Assembly: GCF_001625695.1 (NCBI RefSeq)
Contig: NZ_AUXY01000133.1
Coordinates: forward strand, 225,625 to 289,624
Length of the DNA stretch: 64,000 nt
Reading direction: 5' to 3'
Source of the DNA: Pseudoalteromonas luteoviolacea H33-S
GTDB taxonomy: Bacteria; Pseudomonadota; Gammaproteobacteria; Enterobacterales; Alteromonadaceae
The notes under the pieces are model-generated. The model was given only the letters and a program-made list of their open reading frames with translations. It ran no database searches and was not told the DNA's origin. The first letter of the stretch is position 1, and the number at the start of each line of letters is the position of its first letter. Positions 8,216 through 17,584 of this stretch are shown here, piece after piece. The position numbers were made by a program, and so were the translations under genes.

Positions 8216-8277
8216 TTTTCACCAAATTCTTGCCTAAACGGCTCTTTAGAATGTAATTATCAACGTAAGGAAAAACT

Positions 8278-10023
8278 ATGCCTCAATATAAAACCCCAGA
8301 CGTCTACGTCCAAGAGAAGTCAACTCTGCCTCCATCAGTTGCAGAAGTGGCGACTGCTATCCCTGCCTTCATCGGTTATACAACAAAATTAGATGATGCC
8401 GGAAATGTTGCTTATCTAAATTCACCAGCACGTATCACCAGCATGGTTGAGTTTGAAGCAGTATTTGGTAGTGCCTACCAAGAAAGCTTTAAAGTTGCAC
8501 CTAAGTCGACTGGCGGCTTCAATGTTACTTCAGATGGTTCAATGCTTGCTGACGCATTTTTCTTTTTACACCAAGCAGTGAGCCACTTCTTCGCCAATGG
8601 CGGCGGTGCGTGTTATGTCGTTAGTATCGGTGCGCCAGACGCAGGACTTCTTTCAGCAGATCCAGTAACTGGTGAAATAAACTTACTAGCTGAGCAAGCA
8701 GCAAAGTTCACAGCGGCTATCACATTACTAAATAAAGTAGATGAAGTAACGCTTATCTCTTGTCCAGAAGCGATTGGCCTGAGCACTGTTAAGCATTATG
8801 AAGTGCAAAATAAGGCGCTTGTTCATGCAGAAAAGAGAATGGATCGCTTTGCACTTGTTGACGTTCAAATGCAAGCGGATGCAGACAGCATTGACCCAAT
8901 TGCAGATGACTCAAAAGCATTGAGAGCGGGCGCTACATTGGGCCTTAAATATGGTGCAGCTTACTATCCATATTTAACAACAACGATGGCACGTGCATAT
9001 GACGCGAAGAAAGTGGTTGTTAAAACACCACTCACAGCGCAAGCTTGGTGGCCAAAAGCGGCTTCACATGAACTGGTTTGTGTGGGTGACGACGGTACTT
9101 GGGCTGCAATTGGCCAAGATTACCTTTATAACCCAGAAGGGGCGAACGATCCAACGGATGCTGAATATGACCCATCAGGTAATCGTTATTTAGTGCCTGA
9201 AACTGTATTTGCAACAGATGGTGAAAAGTATTATCGCCTTACTGATGGTGAGCAAGTTGACCTATCGGACGGTGAAGTAACAGCGACACCAGGCGGCTCA
9301 GCAATTACAATCTCAGATGATTTCGAATTAACTGACATCATGCTTCCTCAGCTACAACTTGCTGCAATTGGCGACCCAGCTTACCCATTCTCATCAGCAG
9401 ATGTGTATAACCAAGTAAAAGCAGAACTTGGTAAAAACTACCTTGATTTACCACCTTCACCAGCAATCGCGGGTGTGATGGCTAAAACAGATAAAGACCG
9501 TGGTGTTTGGAAAGCGCCTGCGAATGCTGCACTTGCACAAGTATTAATGCCTAAACTGGCAATTGATAATGCAGATCAAGAAAACCTCAACGTAGATGCG
9601 ACTTCTGGTAAGTCTATCAATGCTATCCGTACATTCGTAGGCAAAGGGACGCTTGTTTGGGGTGCACGTACGCTTGCTGGTAACGACAACGAGTGGCGCT
9701 ATGTGTCTGTACGTCGCCTATTCAACATGGTTGAAGAGTCAGTACAAAAAGCAACGCACTTCGCAGTATTTGAGCCAAATACACCATTCACATGGCTAAA
9801 ACTTAAAACCATGATTGAAAGTTATCTTGAAGGGCTTTGGCGCTCAGGTGCTTTCTTTGGTGAAACACCAGAGCAAGCATTTTTCGTTAACGTTGGCCTT
9901 GGTCAAACAATGACTGAAGATGACATCAACAATGGCTTAATGAACATTGAAATTGGCCTAGCGGCAGTACGTCCAGCTGAATTCATCGTTCTAACATTCT
10001 CTCATAAGAGCCTAGAAGGCTAA
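8278..10023 (+). CDS. Contractile sheath protein of the injection system
   Basis: 581 residues, a typical size for phage/eCIS tail sheath proteins. The N-terminus MPQYKTPDVYVQE is the sheath family hallmark, where the strand-donor arm links subunits. It is followed by AIPAFIGYT and a central variable region (residues ~250-370). The conserved C-terminal sheath domain includes TFVGKGTLVWGARTLAG, WRYVSVRRLFNMVEES and the closing segment RPAEFIVLTFSH. The sheath wraps the tube and contracts to drive it through a membrane. Afp clusters carry three sheath paralogues; only one is present here. Ribosome site AAGGA. It is the first gene of the structural run and is followed by a 125-bp spacer with a strong hairpin. 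Confidence 0.95.
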   Translation: MPQYKTPDVYVQEKSTLPPSVAEVATAIPAFIGYTTKLDDAGNVAYLNSPARITSMVEFEAVFGSAYQESFKVAPKSTGGFNVTSDGSMLADAFFFLHQAVSHFFANGGGACYVVSIGAPDAGLLSADPVTGEINLLAEQAAKFTAAITLLNKVDEVTLISCPEAIGLSTVKHYEVQNKALVHAEKRMDRFALVDVQMQADADSIDPIADDSKALRAGATLGLKYGAAYYPYLTTTMARAYDAKKVVVKTPLTAQAWWPKAASHELVCVGDDGTWAAIGQDYLYNPEGANDPTDAEYDPSGNRYLVPETVFATDGEKYYRLTDGEQVDLSDGEVTATPGGSAITISDDFELTDIMLPQLQLAAIGDPAYPFSSADVYNQVKAELGKNYLDLPPSPAIAGVMAKTDKDRGVWKAPANAALAQVLMPKLAIDNADQENLNVDATSGKSINAIRTFVGKGTLVWGARTLAGNDNEWRYVSVRRLFNMVEESVQKATHFAVFEPNTPFTWLKLKTMIESYLEGLWRSGAFFGETPEQAFFVNVGLGQTMTEDDINNGLMNIEIGLAAVRPAEFIVLTFSHKSLEG

Positions 10024-10062
10024 TTAGTAACGCCTAAATGGCAATTAGCTAATCAAACATTG

Positions 10063-10124
10063 CTATTTGGCGCTGAGCCTTGGCGTCAAATAGATATTAA
10101 TTATTACTTACAGCATGACTGTAA
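10063..10124 (+). promoter_or_regulatory. Intercistronic hairpins between sheath and tube genes
   Basis: CTATTTGGCGC (10063-10073) pairs with GCGTCAAATAG (10083-10093) over a 9-nt loop, giving 11 pairs with one G-U. A second stem TTACAG/CTGTAA (10108-10124) follows. There is no T-run, so the element is more likely to stabilise, process or attenuate the mRNA than to terminate it. Confidence 0.55.
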
Positions 10125-10148
10125 ATACCGAATTTTTGGAGTTATTAC

Positions 10149-10595
10149 ATGGCTACTACTAAAGCAGATATCGCAGCAGAATATCCAATTCCCGTCTATC
10201 GATTTGTTGTCAGCTTCGGCGAAGAGAGCATTCCATTTTCAGAAGTATCTGGTCTAGACATCGGCGTTGAAACAATTACTTATAAAGATGGTTATGGCAA
10301 AAAACACATGCCTGGGCAACCAACAGACGTCAACATTACATTGAAGCGTGGTCTGGTTAAACAGAAGAGTCAATTCTACGATTGGATCTCGTCTATCAGC
10401 TTGAACTTAGTTGATAAAAAAGACATCACGATTTCATTGACGAATGAAGACAGATCTCAGCCACTTGTGACGTGGAAAGTGATCAATGCATTTCCTAAGA
10501 AGCTTACAGCACCTAGCATCAACGGTGGCTCTAACGAAGCCAGTGTTGAATCATTAGAGATGATGGCAGACGACATTAAGATTGAGTTCCATTAA
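10149..10595 (+). CDS. Inner tube protein 1 (gp19/Hcp-like)
   Basis: 148 residues, the usual size for the tube protein of contractile tails. The pattern YRFVVSFGEESIPFSEVSGLDIGVETITYKDG is typical of the T4 gp19/Afp1-Afp5 family: a beta-barrel subunit that forms hexameric rings stacked into the inner tube. KRGLVKQKSQFYDWI, the later TWKVINAFPKKL and the SVESLEMMADDI end also match. Ribosome site GGAG before the ATG. It is followed by a second, different tube gene after 48 bp. In related systems the first, more abundant paralogue builds most of the tube and the second makes its distal ring; this division is known for the family and inferred here. Confidence 0.93.
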   Translation: MATTKADIAAEYPIPVYRFVVSFGEESIPFSEVSGLDIGVETITYKDGYGKKHMPGQPTDVNITLKRGLVKQKSQFYDWISSISLNLVDKKDITISLTNEDRSQPLVTWKVINAFPKKLTAPSINGGSNEASVESLEMMADDIKIEFH

Positions 10596-10643
10596 TTTTT
10601 AAATCTCTTTTAGGGCACGCAAGTGCCCGCTTAGGTGGCTAAT

Positions 10644-11105
10644 ATGTTTCAAGACCCTAGAACCCCGATGGTCGGGTATCGATTTTTAGTTGGTATTGTG
10701 GCCGCAGGTATTCCTAACCCCATTGATATTTTGTTCAAAGAAGTCAGCGGCCTGAAAATGAACCGCAGTATCGACTATACCAATAACCGTGTCAGTATCG
10801 CTAACCAAAAACAAGCGAAAACACTCACTTTAAAACGTGGCGTCTTTCAAGGTGGCAGTCCTTTGATGTTGCAAAATCTCGTATTTGGCGATGCTTGGAA
10901 TACCTACTTGGTTAAAAATCAAATTTTGATCACCACCTTAGATGATAACTATTTACCATCGCAAGCTTGGCTTGTTCAAGATGCATTTTTAGAAAGCTGG
11001 GAGTGGGAGGGGATTGATGCGAGCAGAAATGATGTACTTATTGAGTCTCTTAGCTTTAGTTATCGCGATTTGGTGGCAGTGCCTATTCCTGGTGTGCCAG
11101 TGTAA
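10644..11105 (+). CDS. Inner tube protein 2 (tube initiator paralogue)
   Basis: 153 residues from the ATG at 10644, which has AGGTGG five bases upstream; a GTG at 10635 would add three residues. It shares the tube-family pattern with the preceding gene (YRFLVGIVAAG, FKEVSGLKM, LTLKRGVFQGGSPL, QAWLVQDAFLESWEWEGIDA, VLIESLSFSYRDL) but is clearly diverged. The LESWEWEG-x-DA segment resembles second tube proteins that sit at the junction between tube and spike in Afp/PVC particles. It is closely followed by the small Afp6-like gene (12 bp). Role as the tube-spike adaptor ring is inferred from gene order. Confidence 0.9.
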   Translation: MFQDPRTPMVGYRFLVGIVAAGIPNPIDILFKEVSGLKMNRSIDYTNNRVSIANQKQAKTLTLKRGVFQGGSPLMLQNLVFGDAWNTYLVKNQILITTLDDNYLPSQAWLVQDAFLESWEWEGIDASRNDVLIESLSFSYRDLVAVPIPGVPV

Positions 11106-11117
11106 GGAGCTAGATAG

Positions 11118-11363
11118 ATGGAAGTTAAGTGTAACAATGTGCGCGTTAAAGCGCGGATCAGTGCTGAGCAACCCTCCAAGACTTCAGCGGCAAATTCGAG
11201 CGATATGCCCAGCGAGGAAACGCAGCAGGCTCTTGGGTCCGAATATCATAGCAATGCAGTAAGCTGGTCCGAATTACAAGACTTATTACACCAGTTAGAG
11301 TCAGATTTAAAACGACACATCGAATTTAGATTTGCACGCCAAGGTAAGGAAAAAAGGCCCTAA
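11118..11363 (+). CDS. Small DUF5908/Afp6-like protein
   Basis: 81 residues. It opens with a short beta segment (MEVKCNNVRVKARIS), continues with a Ser/Ala-rich linker and ends in a charged helix (ELQDLLHQLESDLKRHIEFR). This short-strand plus helix layout and the position between the tube gene and the LysM gene match the small DUF5908/Afp6-type proteins of eCIS clusters. Their exact role is not settled. Ribosome site AAGGAG. Only 2 bp separate it from the next gene, so the two are surely co-translated. Family call is by layout and position, as the sequence itself is little conserved. Confidence 0.65.
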   Translation: MEVKCNNVRVKARISAEQPSKTSAANSSDMPSEETQQALGSEYHSNAVSWSELQDLLHQLESDLKRHIEFRFARQGKEKRP

Positions 11364-11365
11364 TT

Positions 11366-12103
11366 ATGAATAAAGCAGACGGCATTAACGCAAGTGGCTT
11401 ACCACTTTGTAAAGTGACTTTTTATAAAAAAATTGAGCGCGGCGATGGCAATAAGTTGGGGGAGTTGACGCTGCCGTACGATCCTAAATCACTCAATGTC
11501 ACTCATCAAAATTGTTTAAAAGACTCTAAAGCCATTGGCTCTGAAAGCGGCTCTGCACGTTATCAAAAGTCCCCCCCATCCAGTTTAGCGATCACGTTTT
11601 TATTAGATGACACGATTATTGAAACACCCGCTCAATATGCAATGACGCTTAGCGGTGAAACCACCACTGAAGACAGCATTCAAGATATGCTTAAATACGG
11701 CCTCGCTGTGCAAGGGGAGACACACTTACCTGGGTTTGTCACAATTATGCCTTTGAACATGGTACTTAACCATGGTGCCGATGGCGGTTTTCACGGCATG
11801 TTCAGTGATATTAATGTGATAACTGAATTGGTTAATTCCAAAGGTAATCGAGTCAAAGCTCAGGTCGTTTGTAATATCTCTGAGTGCCTATCTAGCAAAG
11901 AAATTAAGCTCAGAACAGGGAAAAGCTCGCCTGACTTAACGCACGAATTACAGTTTATGGATGGAGATAGCTTAGTGTCAAAGGTGGAGTCCATATACGG
12001 TAAAGCTAACTATGTTCACCAAGTTGCAAGCGTAAACAGACTGCCTTCGATCCGCAGTGCCAAGGTGGGTGACTACATTACTTACCCACCATTGGAGCGA
12101 TGA
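11366..12103 (+). CDS. LysM-containing baseplate/tube-cap protein (Afp7-like)
   Basis: 245 residues. The N-terminal ~190 residues begin with a strand pattern typical of CIS tube-base proteins (LGELTLPYDPKSLNVTHQN, SLAITFLLDD) and include a mid-region (GETTTEDSIQDMLKYG). The last ~45 residues form a LysM-like module (GDSLVSKVESIYGKANYVHQ...GDYITYPP). Proteins of this type (Afp7/T4 gp53-like) surround the tube-spike junction and tie tube, spike and baseplate together. The LysM fold in this setting serves protein contacts rather than peptidoglycan binding. One base separates its stop from the VgrG start. Confidence 0.85.
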   Translation: MNKADGINASGLPLCKVTFYKKIERGDGNKLGELTLPYDPKSLNVTHQNCLKDSKAIGSESGSARYQKSPPSSLAITFLLDDTIIETPAQYAMTLSGETTTEDSIQDMLKYGLAVQGETHLPGFVTIMPLNMVLNHGADGGFHGMFSDINVITELVNSKGNRVKAQVVCNISECLSSKEIKLRTGKSSPDLTHELQFMDGDSLVSKVESIYGKANYVHQVASVNRLPSIRSAKVGDYITYPPLER

Positions 12104-12104
12104 C

Positions 12105-13691
12105 ATGGACATTCGTTACACGATATTAGTGGATGGTAGTGAAAAGAAACTGGAAGTTGGCGTTCGTGAAGTTATCACACACCGTGGGCTTAACCAGATC
12201 TCAGAACTATCTATCCTATTTGAAGACGGCGATATGGCTGATGAAAGCTTTAAGCTTGATTTAAATAAAGACTTTCAGCCTGGGAAGTCCATTGAAGTCA
12301 AAGCCGGTTTTGGTGAAGACGCGCAAATCACGTTATTTGTTGGCGTGATAACGGGCGGTAAAGTGGGTTATTGCAGTGAACCCTACCTTCAAGTGCTCGC
12401 TAAAGGTGAAGCCAACAAGTTATGCCAGTCTAAAATCAGTAAGCTTTACAAACCTGACTCCACTGACACAGATATTATCAACGATCTACTCAAACCTTGT
12501 GGCGGTAAAAAAACGGTCGCGGACAGTAAAATAAAACATTATCAGTATCTTATGGTTGAGAAAAAACCATGGGAAGTGATCATGAACCGCATATTGACAA
12601 ATGGATTCGCCCTTTATGAAGAAGAGGGGATCAACATTGTTGATTTGACAACGCATACGCCTTCGGCAACGGAATTTAATGTTGCGATGGATGGCTGTAC
12701 AGGGTTTGAGCTTTGTATGGACAATAGCTCCTATGCGCAAAAAGTTGATCACAGTGCTTGGGATATCAAAACTCAAGCTATGCTACTTGAAAATTATGAT
12801 TCAGGTGAGAAAAAAGAAGGCGCGACCGCAGATGTAGTCATCAAATCACAAGCACCGATAGATAAAGTTGAGTTGGCAGCCAAGGCCAAAGCCGAGCAAG
12901 TATATCGTTTACTAGATACCAGCCAAGGCCGTATTCAAGTTGATATGTCTGAAGCGACCGTATTACATAAATTAAAGCTACTTGATGCAATCAAAGTATC
13001 GGGAGCTGGGGAAAACAACAAAGCGGACTACATGGTGACAGAAATTCACCATCATTTAAGTAACCAAGGCTGGTTCTGTGAATTTACACTGGGCTTATCT
13101 TTAACTAAAAGTGGCTGGTCTAAATGGGGTGAGCTTTCGGCTACTCCCATGTTGGTTGCCACTGTTGCGCCGTTTAAAGACGATAAAGAAAAATTGCATC
13201 GCATACCTATCACCTTAAATACATTAACCACGGAGCCAATTTGGGCAAGGTTGTTGACCACCTATGCAGGTAAGGAAGAAGGATTATTTTTACCTCCAAA
13301 CCCAGACACAGAAGTGCTGGTGGACTTTATCGGTGGGGATGCCAGACACCCTGTGATTGTTGGTGCCTGTCATAATCCTGTGGCCATTCCTCCTTTGGGC
13401 GGCTACAAGAAAGAATATGATGTTCGAGGACTGCTATTTAAGGAGCAAGCAACAGCACTGAAATTCACCTTTAAAAAACCGCATATCATTATGGAAGGCA
13501 GCAAGGATCACTCAATCTCTTTAGGAGAAAGCTCTGGTTATGCGTTATCTCAAAAAGATAAAGCCGGTATGACCGCTAAAACAGATGTTGTGATTAAAAC
13601 ACCAGACGATAGCCAGATAAAAATGGATAGCAAAATTACCATTGAAAGCGCAAAAGTCGAGGTGGCCACAGATAAGATGGAAATAGGATAA
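12105..13691 (+). CDS. VgrG-like spike protein (Afp8-like)
   Basis: 528 residues from the ATG at 12105, with GGAG 7 bases upstream; the longer open frame would overlap the previous gene. The N-terminal two thirds form the gp27-like hub (MDIRYTILVDGSEKKLEV, FEDGDMADESFKLDL, KLYKPDSTDTDIINDLL). Residues ~380-430 are the gp5-like OB fold (ARLLTTYAGKEEGLFLPPNP, HPVIVGACHNP). The end is the repetitive beta-prism spike (SQIKMDSKITIESAKVEV). Trimers form the needle at the tube tip, and cargo may hang from it. The C-terminus ends soon after the prism with no toxin extension, so any effector must be loaded separately. Confidence 0.93.
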   Translation: MDIRYTILVDGSEKKLEVGVREVITHRGLNQISELSILFEDGDMADESFKLDLNKDFQPGKSIEVKAGFGEDAQITLFVGVITGGKVGYCSEPYLQVLAKGEANKLCQSKISKLYKPDSTDTDIINDLLKPCGGKKTVADSKIKHYQYLMVEKKPWEVIMNRILTNGFALYEEEGINIVDLTTHTPSATEFNVAMDGCTGFELCMDNSSYAQKVDHSAWDIKTQAMLLENYDSGEKKEGATADVVIKSQAPIDKVELAAKAKAEQVYRLLDTSQGRIQVDMSEATVLHKLKLLDAIKVSGAGENNKADYMVTEIHHHLSNQGWFCEFTLGLSLTKSGWSKWGELSATPMLVATVAPFKDDKEKLHRIPITLNTLTTEPIWARLLTTYAGKEEGLFLPPNPDTEVLVDFIGGDARHPVIVGACHNPVAIPPLGGYKKEYDVRGLLFKEQATALKFTFKKPHIIMEGSKDHSISLGESSGYALSQKDKAGMTAKTDVVIKTPDDSQIKMDSKITIESAKVEVATDKMEIG

Positions 13692-13704
13692 CGAGGAGGC
13701 AAAT

Positions 13705-14106
13705 ATGGACAATTCATTTCTAGGTCGTGGGTGGAGTTTTCCACCTAAATTCTCTAGCCCAGATGCAGGTCCTGATATGGACGAGGATGAAACACTGGTG
13801 AAGCAAGCCATTTCGGTGGCATTAAATACACTCAAAGGCGAACGTCCATATTGGAGTGAGCTAGGTTCGGGCTTATCAAATTTTGTATTTGAAGATGTCA
13901 GTGAGTCGGCGCTTGTCACGCTCAAGCAAGAGATTTCTGCGGTATTGCTAAATTACGAACCCAGGATCATCTTAGAAGATATCTCGTTCGATATGTCAGA
14001 TGCATATGAAGGTGCGCTACTGATTGAACTCACTTACCTGATCCGTAAAACGAACAGTCGCAGCAATATGGTGTTTCCTTTTTATCTCGCTGAGCAATCT
14101 GTATAA
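13705..14106 (+). CDS. gp25-like baseplate wedge protein (Afp9-like)
   Basis: 133 residues of the GPW/gp25 family. It has the N-terminal LGRGWSFPPKF, the helix LVKQAISVALNTLKGERPYWSELGSG, and the middle NYEPRI..EDISFD typical of lysozyme-like wedge proteins (EPR near residue 90). In T4 and eCIS particles gp25 joins the two J-type wedge proteins and nucleates the first sheath ring. Strong ribosome site GAGGAGG. In most Afp-like clusters a PAAR tip gene follows; here instead there are 164 bp without a gene before the J gene. Confidence 0.93.
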   Translation: MDNSFLGRGWSFPPKFSSPDAGPDMDEDETLVKQAISVALNTLKGERPYWSELGSGLSNFVFEDVSESALVTLKQEISAVLLNYEPRIILEDISFDMSDAYEGALLIELTYLIRKTNSRSNMVFPFYLAEQSV

Positions 14107-14211
14107 ATCAGCATTTCTTACACTTTGGTTTTTCAGCACTAGTTCATTAGTTCATTTCATCCTCGCTCATCAAGCAAGACGCAGACCCGCACCGCTTCTT
14201 CTTTTGTTTAG

Positions 14212-14224
14212 GTTAATTTAACCA
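14212..14224. repeat. 13-bp palindrome in the gp25-J spacer
   Basis: GGTTAA-T-TTAACC is a perfect odd palindrome 47 bp before the J gene ATG, in a spacer where the usual PAAR gene is missing. It could bind a regulator or fold as a small hairpin. Confidence 0.35.
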
Positions 14225-14270
14225 AGCAGCGCATTGGTATGCTCATAAATAACATTAATAAGGTAATCTC

Positions 14271-17200
14271 ATGACTTTTAAGTCTCGTAGTCAATCACTT
14301 ATCTCAGGCAATGGGAAGGGGTTAAGTCAAACCGCACGGCAGATCCCCGAGCTTTCCAGTGAGTTTTTCAGTATCGAACCGCGTACAATTGAACTGTGGT
14401 TATCATATTTATCAACTGTAGCTGAGCAAACTCAGTTTATTGGTCAAGCCACTTGGAAGCCGGTGCAAAGTTGGTACAAGGTATTGCCTGATGCTGACAA
14501 ATTTGCTGCTTTGGCTAAGTTAATCGCTTCAGGGCAGGGTGATGAACTCACCGTGCAAATTGCAAGTCGTCCTGATCTGGCGCTACTACTGACGTTTGTT
14601 GATTTGCTACAGCATACTCAGCAGCAATTTAACGATTTTGTACAGCGCCATCTTGATCATTATTATCGTGACGTTTTGGGATTTGAATTATTGGCAGCCA
14701 CTCCAGACTCAGCCCATGTTCTAATCGAGCTCAATGAGGTTGATTCTTTGACCTTACAGCCGGGCACTCAGTTTGATGGTGGTAAGGATGATGACGGTGC
14801 AGATCGTGTGTATCAGTTGGCACAGCCAAGCGCGATAAATCGAGCTGTGGTGGATACAGTAACGACGGTTAATAAAGCTAACTACAATAGCGGTGTGCAA
14901 ATTTGTCGTAATGTTTTACTGGATACTGAGCAGGGCATTAAGCTTGAAAATAGCGCGATGACATTTGGTGACAACGTAACGTCGCCAGAGCAAGCGTCTG
15001 TTCAAATAGGATTCAAAATTGCGTCACAAGACTTATTTTTAAGCAGTGGTCAGCGCATTATTACGCTGCGTTTTTCTACCGATGAATTTGGTGAAAGCCC
15101 AATAGATTTATCCCTTTGGTTAGACAGTTTTGATATCTGGCTCAGTACCGCAGAAGAAGCCGTGCAATTGGACCCTGCGCAGTTAACACTCAATGGTGAG
15201 AATGAGTTGGTTATTCATGTTGATGAGTTATTTGCGCCGATTGCGCCAGTATCAGACATCATGATTGGTCAAGATAAAACCTTACCTTATATTGCATTTA
15301 TACTGAAGCAATCCAAATACGATGCCTTATATGCGCTGGATCTTGAAAAGCGCCAAGAAGCATTGGCAAATTTGACCGTCAGTGATATTCAAGAAGTGCG
15401 CATGGCGGTGACTGTACTTGGCGCCAGTGGCCTGATAGCCAACAATGGCATTGGCTTTTTAGATACAACCAAACCTTTTGAACCGTTTGGCTATTCTCCT
15501 CAGTTAGCCGACAAGTTTGAGTTCACTCACCCTGAGCTTTTGTGCAAACGTGTTACCCGAGCCAGCATTGAATTTAATTGGATCGGCAGGCCAACAGATT
15601 TCGATAGTCACTACCAAACTTACTTGTCATATAAAAATATCACCACACCGCCAGCAGATCCGCTTCAGGCTGCTGAAGAGTCTTGGCCAAGAAACCAAGT
15701 GATGATTTCACAATCGGATGAAACTTATCCAAGTGACGAACATAAAGTGGTGGCGGATCTGTTTTATAACGACACGGTATGGCAACTGAGTAATGAGGAA
15801 CTGACGTCGCAAGAGCAGACCCTGGTAGCCAATGACAGTGCCAACACCTTACCTGATGTCGTCAATAATATCGCAACAAATCGCTTGGTGTTTAGTTATG
15901 ATGATGACAATGGTGAAACAGATTATTTATCTTTGCCATTTAATTTGACACAGGCGAAACATTGGCCTAAATGGTATACATTAGCGCTTTCAAATCAAGA
16001 CTTTGGTCATCCGCAGTATATCAAGGTTGCTGAATATTATGCGTTCCAAAATAGTGTTAAACTGGCAAATTGGGACCCTGCAGATGGCGACTTTATGCCA
16101 ACGCAGGTGCCAGAGCCTTACACACCCTTATTAGATTCCGTTAAATTACATTATCGCACGCAAAGTATTTCACGGGCGCAAAGAACAGCCATCGGGAACT
16201 CAATTTGGATTGAGCATATTTCACCCATTGGTAGACAGCTACAAATATTAGAAAACCAAAACACGGTTCACTTATTGCCGCAAATCGACGATTTAGGGTA
16301 TTTATACATTGGCCTTGGGACGCTACCAACGCCTGGGCAATGTAGTGTGTTATTTCAACTTGAAGCCGTTGATGGGTTTAACTTTAGTGACTCTCCAGAA
16401 TTTAAATGGGAATACTACAATCAAGGTCAGTGGCACCACTTTAGCAGAGAAGACTCCCAAGGAAGTGGTGAAGAAGGGCGGATCTTACAAGACAATACCT
16501 ATGATTTATTAGATTCTGGGATCATTATCTTCTCTTTACCGGAATTTGATTTAGACGATCAATTTAACCAAGACGGCAAGGTTTGGATAAGAGCCGTGAT
16601 TGACTCGGATGTGTTGCAAGATAAATATGTAACTCCCATCTATTCAAAGCTAAAAGGTGTGTATGCTCAGGCCGTGCAAGTCACATTAAACTCAACTGAA
16701 CATGCGCAATCTCATTATTTGAAACCACTCGAAGCGGGCAGTATCAGTAAGCTTACGGTCACCGATCCGCTCATCGCGTCGATTGAACAGCCTTTTGAAA
16801 GCTTTGGTGCCAAGGTAAAAGAAGATGATAGCCGACTGTATCGCAGAGTGAGTGAACGTTTAAGGCACAGAGACAGACTTTTAACTGGCTGGGACTATGA
16901 GCACTTTGCCTTACAAGCGTTTCCCGAGTTGCACTCTGTGAATGCATACCAAACAGAAAAAGGCGTGAATATCACCGTGATCCCGCTTAATCATGATGTT
17001 GACATTTTACAGCCTAAAGTACCGCGTTACTTAATGCGCAAAATACAAGATGAAGTTGAAGCGCGCTGTGCACCTTATCTTAATGTAAAAGTTGAAGACC
17101 CAACGTATATCGAAGTACAACTTGAGGTCATCATTCAAATAGATCCAAGGTTTGATATTCAATCCACGGTTATAGAGCTCAATGATTTGATTGTCGATAC

Positions 17201-17483
17201 TTTAACACCTTGGAATAAACCGGATGCTGAGTTGTCGCAAACCATTTTCCTCGCAGATGTAGCGCAGGCTTTAGAAGCTCACCAAGCTGTGAATATGGTA
17301 CAGGTCATACGAGGCATGAAAGTCGGTGAAAATATTAAGCACTATGCTCAAATTTCGCCGAATGATAACAGCGAAATTCTGGTACCGACTCGCAATCATA
17401 AAATCTCATTGACCAATGTTGACGGTGATGTATTTGAAGGGATCGGTAAGTGGAAAATTCAGCATAACTTTGTTGTGCAGTAA
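14271..17483 (+). CDS. Baseplate J-type wedge protein 1 (Afp11-like)
   Basis: 1070 residues, a normal size for Afp11-type proteins. The first ~100 residues lack the WTDHNP motif seen in the next gene. The C-terminal third carries the clearest family block, RRVSERLRHRDRLLTGWDYE, followed by HFALQAFPELHSVNAY and a gp6/J-like end (YIEVQLEVIIQI). The protein forms the arms of the baseplate wedge, heterodimerising with the next gene product and locked by gp25. The ATG at 14271 is preceded by AAGGTAATCTC, a usable ribosome site. No sign of frameshift or truncation is seen across the 3.2 kb. Confidence 0.9.
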   Translation: MTFKSRSQSLISGNGKGLSQTARQIPELSSEFFSIEPRTIELWLSYLSTVAEQTQFIGQATWKPVQSWYKVLPDADKFAALAKLIASGQGDELTVQIASRPDLALLLTFVDLLQHTQQQFNDFVQRHLDHYYRDVLGFELLAATPDSAHVLIELNEVDSLTLQPGTQFDGGKDDDGADRVYQLAQPSAINRAVVDTVTTVNKANYNSGVQICRNVLLDTEQGIKLENSAMTFGDNVTSPEQASVQIGFKIASQDLFLSSGQRIITLRFSTDEFGESPIDLSLWLDSFDIWLSTAEEAVQLDPAQLTLNGENELVIHVDELFAPIAPVSDIMIGQDKTLPYIAFILKQSKYDALYALDLEKRQEALANLTVSDIQEVRMAVTVLGASGLIANNGIGFLDTTKPFEPFGYSPQLADKFEFTHPELLCKRVTRASIEFNWIGRPTDFDSHYQTYLSYKNITTPPADPLQAAEESWPRNQVMISQSDETYPSDEHKVVADLFYNDTVWQLSNEELTSQEQTLVANDSANTLPDVVNNIATNRLVFSYDDDNGETDYLSLPFNLTQAKHWPKWYTLALSNQDFGHPQYIKVAEYYAFQNSVKLANWDPADGDFMPTQVPEPYTPLLDSVKLHYRTQSISRAQRTAIGNSIWIEHISPIGRQLQILENQNTVHLLPQIDDLGYLYIGLGTLPTPGQCSVLFQLEAVDGFNFSDSPEFKWEYYNQGQWHHFSREDSQGSGEEGRILQDNTYDLLDSGIIIFSLPEFDLDDQFNQDGKVWIRAVIDSDVLQDKYVTPIYSKLKGVYAQAVQVTLNSTEHAQSHYLKPLEAGSISKLTVTDPLIASIEQPFESFGAKVKEDDSRLYRRVSERLRHRDRLLTGWDYEHFALQAFPELHSVNAYQTEKGVNITVIPLNHDVDILQPKVPRYLMRKIQDEVEARCAPYLNVKVEDPTYIEVQLEVIIQIDPRFDIQSTVIELNDLIVDTLTPWNKPDAELSQTIFLADVAQALEAHQAVNMVQVIRGMKVGENIKHYAQISPNDNSEILVPTRNHKISLTNVDGDVFEGIGKWKIQHNFVVQ

Positions 17484-17584
17484 ATCAATTCAGTAATTAA
17501 AGCAGCGTTAAACCCATAAAGCGTTTCACAGTCTTGAGGGTTTGACGTCATCTCCCATATCGACTTACTTTCCAAAGGAAAATC

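Larger units (their letters stand above)
7718..8277 (+). promoter_or_regulatory. 560-bp structured leader ahead of the sheath gene
   Basis: There is no convincing gene, but several hairpins: ATGTAA/TTACAT at 7756-7772; CCTCT/AGAGG at 7833-7847 followed by TTTTTCTATTTT (terminator-like); GGAGCC/GGCTCT at about 8112-8129; and perfect 11-bp arms GAGGCACAAAG (8139-8149) and CTTTGTGCCTC (8205-8215) enclosing a 55-nt loop with its own small stems. The last pair lies about 60 bp before the sheath ATG and could be a regulatory RNA element or attenuator. An open frame across 8105-8392 is probably not a gene because it overlaps the sheath start out of frame. Confidence 0.5.

Noticed and set aside
8105..8392. 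Open frame overlapping the start of the sheath gene
   Set aside because: It overlaps the sheath N-terminus out of frame, has no recognisable domain and covers the folded leader; more likely leader RNA than a gene.
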